This document shows, one piece after another, positions 36,293 through 42,984 of a DNA stretch of 42,984 bases. Under the pieces are notes generated by a model. The model did not search any database and was not told the DNA's origin. It saw only the letters and a list, made by a program, of their open reading frames with translations. The translations under genes were made by a program, and so were the position numbers. This stretch comes from Apilactobacillus timberlakei (GTDB lineage Bacteria; Bacillota; Bacilli; Lactobacillales; Lactobacillaceae), in assembly GCF_002993965.1 (NCBI RefSeq), contig NZ_POST01000002.1, positions 21,302-64,285 of the forward strand, written 5' to 3'. Position 1 is the stretch's first letter; the number at the start of each line of letters is the position of its first letter.

Positions 36293-38014
36293 ATGAAAAG
36301 TAGTATAAAAATTATTCCTTTAGGTGGCGTTAGGGAAGATGGTAAGAATTTATATGCCATAGAAATTAATGATGGAATTTATATTTTAGATTGCGGTTTA
36401 AAATATCCTGATAATGGAATGCTAGGTATTGATGTAGTTATTCCTGATTTTTCATATTTAGAAGATAATAAGGATAAGATAGTGGGAATCTTTTTATCTA
36501 ATGGACAAGCTGATTCTATTGGTGCTTTGCCATATTTTTTGAGCAAATTTAATGTGCCAGTTTTTGGCTCAAAATTAACTATTGAACTAGCTAAAAATGC
36601 AATAAATGAAAATCCAAACTCAAGAAGCTTTGATGACTATAACGTTATTAACTCAAAGAGTGAAATTATTTTTGATGATGTGACTGTTACTTTCTTTAAG
36701 ACTAGTTATTCAATCCCAGATTCTATGGGCATTGTACTGTCTGTTGATGACGGACAAATTGTGTACACTGGAGATTTTAAATTTGATCCTGCTTTGAAGG
36801 GGAAATATAAAACTGCATATGGTGATATTGCAAGAGTCGGTGATAAGAATGTAATTGTTCTTTTGAGTGATTCTGGTAATGCTGATAATCCTTATCCAAT
36901 GGATAGTGAACTAAAAGTTGAAAAATATATTTTTGATGTATTTAAAGATAATGACGAAAGAATCATTGTAGCTGCTAATTCTGCTAATATTTTAAGACTA
37001 CAACAAGTATTTGATGCAGCTTATAAGTCTAATCGCAAGATATATATTGGTCATGACCTATCTAAAAAAGTGATTACTGCTCTTGATATGGGATATCTTG
37101 TATTACCTGATAAAGATATGATTATTCAATCTGTTAAAGAGATGAATGATTTATCTAAAAATGAGATTGTTATTTTAGAAACAAATCCTGTTGGTGAACC
37201 AATTAAAGTAATTCAAAGAATGGCATCGCAAAAAGAAAAAAGTGTTAACTTAATTCCCGGTGACATTGTTTTAATTACAACTACTCCATCTCCAGCCTTA
37301 GATAATACTATGGCTAAAACTAGAGATATGGTTTATCGAGCTGATGGTGAAGTCAAAACTATTTCTGATGATTTAAACATTTCTAATCATGCTAGTGATG
37401 AAGATTTGCAAATGTTAATTGATTTATTAAATCCAGAATATGTTATTCCCGTTGGTGGTGAGTACATGATGATGGAAGCGCATAGACAAACCGCTAATGA
37501 ATTAGGGATTGATAATCAACATATCCTTTTGATGAATAAAGGTGATGTTGCTGAATATGATGGATCGAAAATGCATCGAGGTAGCTCAGTTGAAGCTGGC
37601 AATACAATGATTGATGGTATTGGTATAGGTGATATTGGGAACATTGTTTTGCGTGATAGAAAAGTACTTTCTGAAGATGGTATTTTTATTATTGTTGTTA
37701 CAATTGATCGCAAGAAAAAGTTAATTATATCTAGGCCAAAAATCACATCTAGAGGTTTTATTTATGTTAAATCTAATAAAGAATTGATGAATGAAGCATC
37801 TCAAATTGTATCTAAGACAATTCAACTAAATCTAGATAATAAAGAGTTTGATTGGAGTCATTTGAAGCAAGCAGTGAGAGAACAAATTAGTCATTTCTTA
37901 TTTGATAAGACCAAACGCAGACCAGTTATATTGCCAGTTATTATGGAAGTAAATCAACATCATAGAAAAAATAAACATAGTTTTAAAAAGCATTCAAATG
38001 AGAGCAAAAAATAG
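36293..38014 (+). CDS. rnjB: RNase J2-like protein lacking most metal ligands
   Basis: 573-residue beta-CASP protein clearly related to RNase J. In place of the HxHxDH motif (H76, H78, D80, H81 in the RNase J1 of this window) it has N70, Q72, D74 and S75 (SNGQADSIGALPY). The TTHSIPD His is Tyr (TSYSIPD). The PIHGEY His is Gly (PVGGEY). The TGDFKFD Asp is kept. Five of seven ligands are therefore lost, and catalysis is unlikely. J2 is known as a less active partner in J1/J2 complexes, so a structural or regulatory role is likeliest. The RNase J C-terminal region and a Lys/His-rich tail are present. ATG 36293 follows CATGAGGTGAA. Confidence 0.92.
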   Translation: MKSSIKIIPLGGVREDGKNLYAIEINDGIYILDCGLKYPDNGMLGIDVVIPDFSYLEDNKDKIVGIFLSNGQADSIGALPYFLSKFNVPVFGSKLTIELAKNAINENPNSRSFDDYNVINSKSEIIFDDVTVTFFKTSYSIPDSMGIVLSVDDGQIVYTGDFKFDPALKGKYKTAYGDIARVGDKNVIVLLSDSGNADNPYPMDSELKVEKYIFDVFKDNDERIIVAANSANILRLQQVFDAAYKSNRKIYIGHDLSKKVITALDMGYLVLPDKDMIIQSVKEMNDLSKNEIVILETNPVGEPIKVIQRMASQKEKSVNLIPGDIVLITTTPSPALDNTMAKTRDMVYRADGEVKTISDDLNISNHASDEDLQMLIDLLNPEYVIPVGGEYMMMEAHRQTANELGIDNQHILLMNKGDVAEYDGSKMHRGSSVEAGNTMIDGIGIGDIGNIVLRDRKVLSEDGIFIIVVTIDRKKKLIISRPKITSRGFIYVKSNKELMNEASQIVSKTIQLNLDNKEFDWSHLKQAVREQISHFLFDKTKRRPVILPVIMEVNQHHRKNKHSFKKHSNESKK

Positions 38015-38023
38015 GTGTTTTAA

Positions 38024-38953
38024 ATGAACGAAAATTATTCATCTAATGAAGAAGTCATTAATGAATCTAAATTAGATATTAAGCAAAATAATATCCAACA
38101 AGCCATCAATAAATTGTTGCCCATTTATAATGAAGAAGAGGTATTTCCAGTAACAACATTACTAACAAAATGTTATTTTTTGAGTGAAAAATTGATTGAT
38201 GCTAAAAAAATTGCTTACGATAATCTTAATGACTTCTTACATTCGCTTTCTGATTTTAAATTATTGATCTTGGTTTTAGTGAAAAATAGGGAATTTATTA
38301 AAGCAAGGGAAATAACTGAACAAATTCGTAGGATATCAAAACAATGGTATAAGATTTCCATAGATATTATTAGTAAAGAAGAAGGGTTCGTTTTGGAAAA
38401 CGAACCTGCATATTTACAAAATATTTCGAATGAATTTTATCATATGAGCTTTAACAATAATTTATATGAACAAAAAGAGACTTTATTAAAAGGTGAAAAG
38501 TTACCATTTAATAAATTTATTAGTTATACAAAATATTTATTATTGGATCCTTTTGTGCAAGAAACTATTAAATCAGAGTTAGTTGATACTTTAAGAAAAA
38601 TTGGTTATCAAGATATTATAAAATTTAGATGGATAAATGATAATGTATATTCAGTTAATATGAAAGAATTACAGCCATTATCTAAGTTAGAATCATATAA
38701 TAATATTATGTCTAAAGTTGCTGCAGATTATGCTAATAACGATCCAATCTTATATTTAAGGGTTAAATCTTATTTTGAATATCAAAGCATTACTTTATAT
38801 CCATTAAATGACCAAATAATTAATAATGTAAATGATTGGTATAAATTGTCTATTGATTTATATTTATACGGTCAAAATAATAATTTCAATAAAAAGAGCA
38901 ATTATTATAAGTTAATATCTCTTATAATTAATAAATTTAGTGAAATTAGTTAA
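38024..38953 (+). CDS. TPR-like helical protein, unknown function
   Basis: 309-residue soluble protein, mostly helical. The N-terminal half has degenerate TPR-like pairs (NESKLDIKQNNIQQAINKLL; TTLLTKCYFLSEKLIDAKK; FKLLILVLVKNREFIKAREI). The C-terminal half (from about residue 150) is a family-specific helical region that I cannot name with certainty. It begins 9 bases after the RNase J2-like stop and is probably co-transcribed with it. Genes of this kind between rnjB and tuf recur in lactobacilli. It could be a partner of the RNase J complex, inferred from position only. Confidence 0.75.
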   Translation: MNENYSSNEEVINESKLDIKQNNIQQAINKLLPIYNEEEVFPVTTLLTKCYFLSEKLIDAKKIAYDNLNDFLHSLSDFKLLILVLVKNREFIKAREITEQIRRISKQWYKISIDIISKEEGFVLENEPAYLQNISNEFYHMSFNNNLYEQKETLLKGEKLPFNKFISYTKYLLLDPFVQETIKSELVDTLRKIGYQDIIKFRWINDNVYSVNMKELQPLSKLESYNNIMSKVAADYANNDPILYLRVKSYFEYQSITLYPLNDQIINNVNDWYKLSIDLYLYGQNNNFNKKSNYYKLISLIINKFSEIS

Positions 38954-38991
38954 AATTTTGTTAAACTTACAGTAAAATTGCTATTTAAGTA

Positions 38992-39020
38992 TTTACAAAT
39001 AAAAATACAGTAGCTATAAT
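38992..39020 (+). promoter_or_regulatory. Upstream promoter of tuf (P1)
   Basis: TTTACA (38992-38997) and TATAAT (39015-39020) are exactly 17 bases apart. Confidence 0.65.
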
Positions 39021-39055
39021 ATTAAAAGAATTCTTCTTGAGATTGATATGTTATT

Positions 39056-39083
39056 TTGTCTTTTTGAGAAGATGTAGTATAAT
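39056..39083 (+). promoter_or_regulatory. Downstream promoter of tuf (P2)
   Basis: TTGTCT (39056-39061) and TATAAT (39078-39083) are 16 bases apart, 65 bases before the tuf start. Confidence 0.65.
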
Positions 39084-39090
39084 AACTCAT

Positions 39091-39124
39091 AAAGATACAT
39101 TGTATTAATTCAATGTAAATCTTT
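39091..39124 (+). promoter_or_regulatory. Hairpin in tuf leader
   Basis: TACATTG (39096-39102) pairs with CAATGTA (39111-39117) around an 8-base loop. Flanking AAAGA and TCTTT can extend the stem with a small bulge. It would lie at the very 5' end of a P2 transcript and could protect the mRNA; no T run follows. Confidence 0.5.
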
Positions 39125-39148
39125 CGAATTTATAGGAGGTTTTCATAA

Positions 39149-40336
39149 ATGGCAAAAGAACATTATGAAAGAACAAAACCCCATGTAAATATTGGTACTA
39201 TTGGCCATATTGATCATGGTAAAACTACTTTAACTGCAGCTATCACTAAAGTGCTATCAGAAAAAGGTTTAGCTAATGCTGAAGATTATGCACAAATTGA
39301 TGCTGCTCCAGAAGAACAAGAACGTGGTATTACAATTAATACTGCCCACGTTGAATATTCAACTGAAAAACGTCACTACGCTCATATTGATGCCCCAGGA
39401 CATGCTGACTACGTTAAAAACATGATTACTGGTGCTGCTCAAATGGATGGTGCTATTTTAGTTGTTGCTGCAACTGACGGCCCTATGCCACAAACTCGTG
39501 AACATATCTTACTTGCTCGTCAAGTTGGTGTTGAACACATTGTTGTATTCTTAAACAAGACTGATTTAGTTGATGATGACGAATTAGTTGACTTAGTTGA
39601 AATGGAAGTACGTGAATTACTTTCAGAATATGATTACCCAGGTGATGATATTCCTGTTGTTCGTGGTTCAGCTCTTAAAGCATTACAAGACGATCAAGAA
39701 CAAAAAGATGTTATCTTACACTTAATGGATATTGTTGATGAATACATTCCAACTCCACAACGTGATGACACTAAGCCATTACTATTACCAGTTGAAGATG
39801 TATTTACTATTACTGGTCGTGGTACTGTTGCTTCTGGCCGTATCGATCGTGGTGTTGTTAAGGTTGGAGACGACGTTGAAGTTATTGGTCTTGTAGAAGA
39901 CATTATTAAGACAACTGTTACAGGTCTTGAAATGTTCCGTAAGACTCTTGATGAAGGTGAAGCTGGAGATAACGTTGGTATGTTACTTCGTGGTGTAAAC
40001 CGTGAACAAGTTGTTCGTGGACAAGTTGTTGCTGCTCCTGGTTCAATCAAGACTCATACTGAATTTGAAGCACAAGTTTATGCTTTAAGTAAAGAAGAAG
40101 GTGGACGTCATACTCCATTCTTCTCAAACTACCGTCCTCAATTCTACTTCCATACAACTGATGTTACAGGTGTTATTACACTTGAAGATGGTGTAGAAAT
40201 GGTTATGCCTGGTGATAATGCTAAGTTTAACGTTAAGTTAACTAAGCCTGTTGCCATTGAAAACGGTACTAAGTTCACTATCCGTGAAGGTGGACACACT
40301 GTTGGTGCTGGTGTAGTTTCTGGTATTGACGAATAA
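39149..40336 (+). CDS. tuf: Translation elongation factor Tu
   Basis: 395-residue EF-Tu, which delivers aminoacyl-tRNA to the ribosome. The G motifs are [27 protein letters not shown] and NKTD. Domains II and III are complete ([35 protein letters not shown]). ATG 39149 follows the strong site ATAGGAGG. Codon use is biased toward C-ending and highly translated codons compared with neighbours, as expected of an abundant protein. Two tandem promoters and a terminator suggest it is transcribed alone rather than with an str operon. Confidence 0.98.
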   Translation: MAKEHYERTKPHVNIGTIGHIDHGKTTLTAAITKVLSEKGLANAEDYAQIDAAPEEQERGITINTAHVEYSTEKRHYAHIDAPGHADYVKNMITGAAQMDGAILVVAATDGPMPQTREHILLARQVGVEHIVVFLNKTDLVDDDELVDLVEMEVRELLSEYDYPGDDIPVVRGSALKALQDDQEQKDVILHLMDIVDEYIPTPQRDDTKPLLLPVEDVFTITGRGTVASGRIDRGVVKVGDDVEVIGLVEDIIKTTVTGLEMFRKTLDEGEAGDNVGMLLRGVNREQVVRGQVVAAPGSIKTHTEFEAQVYALSKEEGGRHTPFFSNYRPQFYFHTTDVTGVITLEDGVEMVMPGDNAKFNVKLTKPVAIENGTKFTIREGGHTVGAGVVSGIDE

Positions 40337-40355
40337 AAAGAATTTATTCTTTTGT

Positions 40356-40393
40356 AAAGATTCGAAAAGTTAGCTTTTCGAATCTTTTTTTTA
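40356..40393 (+). terminator. Terminator after tuf
   Basis: AAAGATTCGAAAAG pairs perfectly with CTTTTCGAATCTTT around TTAG, followed by eight T. Confidence 0.95.
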
Positions 40394-40513
40394 TTGTTAA
40401 TGGGTCAAATTCCCTTTAAATATTTACTTTTTACTGCTCATACGTTAAAATACGTATGTGCGCAATTAGAAGAAAATTGTATTAAATTATATTTTCATGT
40501 CGGAGGGAAAATA

Positions 40514-41818
40514 ATGTCTACAAAATGGGAAAAGAAAGGTACTAATGATGGAGAATTAACATTCGAAATTAGTACTGACAAAATTAAAGAAGGTTTAGAT
40601 AAAGCCTTTAATAAAAACAAGAAAAATATTAGTATTCCTGGTTTCCGTAAAGGAAAAGTTTCTCGCCAAATTTTTAATGAAATGTACGGTGAAGAAGCAT
40701 TATACCAAGATGCTTTAAATATTTTATTACCAGAAGCTTACAGTAATGCTGTAAAAGAAGCTGGTATTGAACCAGTTGCTCAACCAGAAGTTAACATTGA
40801 TTCATTAGAAAAGGGCCAACCATGGGTTCTAAAAGCTAATGTAACTGTAAAACCAGATGTTGAACTTGGTGAATATGAAGGTGTTGAAGTTGAAAAGCCA
40901 AACACCCGTGTATACCAAAAAGATATCGATGCTGAAATCGAAAAGAAACGTCAAAACCAAGCTGAATTAGTTCTTAAAGAAGGTAAAGCAGCTGAAAAAG
41001 GCGATACTGTAGTAATTGACTTTGATGGATATGTTGATGGCAAAGCATTTGATGGTGGTAAATCAACTAACTACTCACTTGAGTTAGGTTCAAATTCATT
41101 TATTCCAGGTTTTGAAGATCAATTAGTTGGTCATAAAGCTGGTGATGATGTTGATGTTAAAGTTACATTCCCTGAAAATTATCAAGCTAAAGAATTAGCT
41201 GGTAAGGAAGCTACTTTTAAGACTAAGTTACACGAAGTTAAGGCAAAACAATTACCTAAGTTAGATGATGAATTTGCTAAAGATGTTGACGAAGATGTTG
41301 ATAGCTTAGATGAATTAAAAGACAAGGTAAAAGCTCAACTTAAAGACCAAAAGAAAACTGATGGTGAAAACCAATTAGAAGATGAAGCTATTAAGGCCGT
41401 AGTTGCTAATGCTACTGTTAAGGATATTCCTCAAGCAATGATTGATGAAGATGTTCAACGCCAAATGGATCAATACCTTGCAAACATGCAACAACAAGGT
41501 ATTAATTCACAAATGTACTTCCAATTAACTGGTACAAAACCAGAAGATTTAAAGAAACAATTTGCTTCAGGTGCTGAAGAACGAGTAAAAACTAACTTAG
41601 TTCTAGAAGCAATTGTTAAAGATGCTAAGATTGAACCTACTAAGGAAGAAATTGATAAACAAGTTAAAGACTTAGCTACTCAATATGGTATGAAAGAAGA
41701 AGCTGTTCGTGGTGCTTTGACTGATGACATGTTGAAACATGATATTTCTATCCAAAACGCTGTTAAGATGATTACAGATAATGCTAAGAAAGAACCAAAA
41801 TCAAAAATGAAAAAATAA
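40514..41818 (+). CDS. tig: Trigger factor
   Basis: 434-residue ribosome-bound chaperone and peptidyl-prolyl isomerase. The N-terminal ribosome-binding domain has the signature [13 protein letters not shown]. The FKBP-type PPIase domain spans about residues 160-245 ([36 protein letters not shown]). The C-terminal helical chaperone domain follows and ends in a Lys-rich tail. I chose ATG 40514, with CGGAGGGAAA upstream and the typical start [13 protein letters not shown]. The frame is open back to 40394, but those 40 residues show no family similarity. It lies upstream of clpX, as in many Bacilli. Confidence 0.97.
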   Translation: MSTKWEKKGTNDGELTFEISTDKIKEGLDKAFNKNKKNISIPGFRKGKVSRQIFNEMYGEEALYQDALNILLPEAYSNAVKEAGIEPVAQPEVNIDSLEKGQPWVLKANVTVKPDVELGEYEGVEVEKPNTRVYQKDIDAEIEKKRQNQAELVLKEGKAAEKGDTVVIDFDGYVDGKAFDGGKSTNYSLELGSNSFIPGFEDQLVGHKAGDDVDVKVTFPENYQAKELAGKEATFKTKLHEVKAKQLPKLDDEFAKDVDEDVDSLDELKDKVKAQLKDQKKTDGENQLEDEAIKAVVANATVKDIPQAMIDEDVQRQMDQYLANMQQQGINSQMYFQLTGTKPEDLKKQFASGAEERVKTNLVLEAIVKDAKIEPTKEEIDKQVKDLATQYGMKEEAVRGALTDDMLKHDISIQNAVKMITDNAKKEPKSKMKK

Positions 41819-41829
41819 TTTTTGATTAA

Positions 41830-41870
41830 AAAAGAGTTCAATTAACTTAATTGTTAGTTGAACTCTTTAT
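41830..41870 (+). terminator. Terminator after tig
   Basis: AAAGAGTTCAATTAAC pairs with GTTAGTTGAACTCTTT over 16 positions with one wobble. Confidence 0.9.
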
Positions 41871-41888
41871 TTTGTTAAAGGTTATAAA

Positions 41889-41897
41889 TGTGATACT
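41889..41897 (+). promoter_or_regulatory. Extended -10 promoter for clpX
   Basis: TGT-GATACT fits an extended -10 element, 41 bases before clpX; TTGTTA at 41872-41877 is too close to be an ideal -35. Confidence 0.4.
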
Positions 41898-41937
41898 ATT
41901 TATTAAGTTAGCTTTATAGCTTAAAGAGGTGAATGAT

Positions 41938-42984
41938 TTGTTCGAAGATGATAAAAAAGATGGTCCTGTAACTTGTTCTTTTTGTGGTAAATCACAAGAT
42001 CAAGTAAAGAAAATTGTTGCTGGTCCAGGTGTTTATATTTGTAATGAATGTATTGATTTGTGTAAAGAAATAGTTGATGAAGAACTTGCGCAAGAAGATA
42101 ATGATAAAACTATTAAAGCATTAAGTCCTAAACAAATTGTTGAAAAGCTGGATGAATATGTAATTGGTCAAGACGATGCTAAAAAAACATTGGCTGTTGC
42201 AGTTTATAATCACTATAAACGAGTAAACAATTTAGATAGTGATGATGGAACCGATTTACAAAAAAGTAATATTTCTGTAATTGGGCCTACCGGTTCAGGT
42301 AAGACATATTTAGCTCAATCATTAGCCAAAATCCTTAATGTACCTTTTGCAATTGCTGACGCTACTACATTAACTGAAGCTGGTTATGTAGGAGATGATG
42401 TAGAAAATATTCTATTGAAATTACTACAAAATGCAGATTTTGATGTAGAACGTGCTGAAAAAGGTATTATCTATATTGATGAAATTGATAAAATTGCCAA
42501 AAAATCAGAAAACGTTTCTATTACTAGAGATGTTTCTGGTGAAGGTGTTCAACAATCACTATTAAAAATTCTTGAAGGTACTGTTGCTAGTGTTCCTCCA
42601 CAAGGTGGTAGAAAGCATCCACAACAAGAAAATATTCAAATTGATACTAAAAATATTTTATTTATTGTTGGTGGTGCATTTGATGGAATCCAAGGCATTA
42701 TTAAACATCGTTTAGGTGATAAGACTATTGGTTTTGGAACTGATTCTGCAGAAGCAACTGAAATTACTGATGATAATGTTATGCAACATGTTATTCCAAG
42801 TGATTTGCTACAATTTGGTTTAATTCCTGAATTTATTGGTCGTTTGCCTATTCTAACTGCATTGAAGAAATTAAATGAAGATGATTTAGTTAGAATTTTA
42901 AATGAACCTAAGAATGCTTTAGTAAAACAATATACTAAGTTGATGAACTTAGACGGTGTAGATCTAACCTTTAAACCGGAAGCG
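41938..42984 (+). CDS. clpX: ATP-dependent protease ATPase subunit ClpX (3' end outside window)
   Basis: 349 codons are visible of a normal length of about 415-425. ClpX unfolds tagged proteins and feeds them to ClpP. The N-terminal zinc-binding domain has C13 and C16 in TCSFCGK and the pair in CNECIDLC. Walker A is [11 protein letters not shown], the pore loop is [11 protein letters not shown], Walker B is [13 protein letters not shown], and FIGRLPI marks the later AAA+ part. The start is TTG 41938 with AAAGAGGTGA upstream; it has no ATG nearby. The window ends inside the small AAA+ domain (LTFKPEA). Confidence 0.96.
   Translation, partial: MFEDDKKDGPVTCSFCGKSQDQVKKIVAGPGVYICNECIDLCKEIVDEELAQEDNDKTIKALSPKQIVEKLDEYVIGQDDAKKTLAVAVYNHYKRVNNLDSDDGTDLQKSNISVIGPTGSGKTYLAQSLAKILNVPFAIADATTLTEAGYVGDDVENILLKLLQNADFDVERAEKGIIYIDEIDKIAKKSENVSITRDVSGEGVQQSLLKILEGTVASVPPQGGRKHPQQENIQIDTKNILFIVGGAFDGIQGIIKHRLGDKTIGFGTDSAEATEITDDNVMQHVIPSDLLQFGLIPEFIGRLPILTALKKLNEDDLVRILNEPKNALVKQYTKLMNLDGVDLTFKPEA

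Noticed and set aside
39694-40050. 118-residue open frame on the minus strand within tuf
   Set aside because: It is a shadow of the highly biased tuf codons, with no ribosome-binding site and no family character.
40394-40513. Possible 40-residue N-terminal extension of trigger factor
   Set aside because: The normal start with CGGAGGG is at 40514, and the extension begins next to the tuf terminator and lacks similarity.

Overview
The window is a 43-kb stretch of AT-rich chromosome from a low-GC Firmicute, almost certainly a Lactobacillaceae member. The evidence is the protein families (DUF1831 beside an IscS-type desulfurase, RpoY, RNase J1/J2, SepF, a T-box leader), frequent TTG/GTG starts behind strong GGAGG sites, and gene order. 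The small, streamlined gene set would suit a heterofermentative or fructophilic lineage such as Apilactobacillus or Fructilactobacillus, but I cannot fix the genus. The content is mostly core chromosome. I see no prophage, insertion sequence, CRISPR array, rRNA or tRNA.

Layout. (1) 1-6160: end of the division cluster, ftsZ (5' end outside the window)-sepF-ylmH-divIVA, then ileS behind a T-box leader. (2) 6177-9471: a cold-shock-domain protein, then a tight group nudF-small membrane protein-mtnN-iscS-DUF1831. (3) 9472-14618: mnmA, then a histidine phosphatase-TPR-recD2 operon. (4) 14693-18520: a divergent prs paralogue, an orphan OppA-type lipoprotein and an aldo/keto reductase. (5) 18521-19013: the only gene-poor gap over 300 bases, holding a decayed amino-acid antiporter remnant and a hairpin. 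(6) 19014-23081: mainly minus strand, with dagK, rnjA-rpoY and def, plus one unknown membrane-anchored gene on the plus strand. (7) 23194-35259: LDH-like protein-UPF0223-suhB, typA, ftsW-ylbG-rsmD-coaD-sepM, comEA, comEB-comEC, holA. (8) 35321-42984: rpsT (minus), rpsO, an RNase J2-like gene, a TPR-like gene, tuf, tig and clpX (3' end outside the window).

How it fits together. IscS and MnmA form a tRNA 2-thiouridine module, with DUF1831 encoded between them. RNase J1 and a J2-like partner lie in the same window, but the J2 copy has lost most of its metal ligands. ComEA/EB/EC are the DNA-uptake genes. The order rnjA/rpoY, def, UPF0223, suhB, typA, ftsW, ylbG, rsmD, coaD, sepM-like gene follows the Bacillus order from memory, with the pdh operon and pyruvate carboxylase absent from their usual places.

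No obvious new multi-gene system is present. The most unusual observations are a 38-bp perfect palindrome inside an unknown membrane-protein gene, and three likely pseudoenzymes that keep a family fold but have lost catalytic residues: the RNase J2-like protein, the LDH-like protein and the PRPP synthase paralogue.
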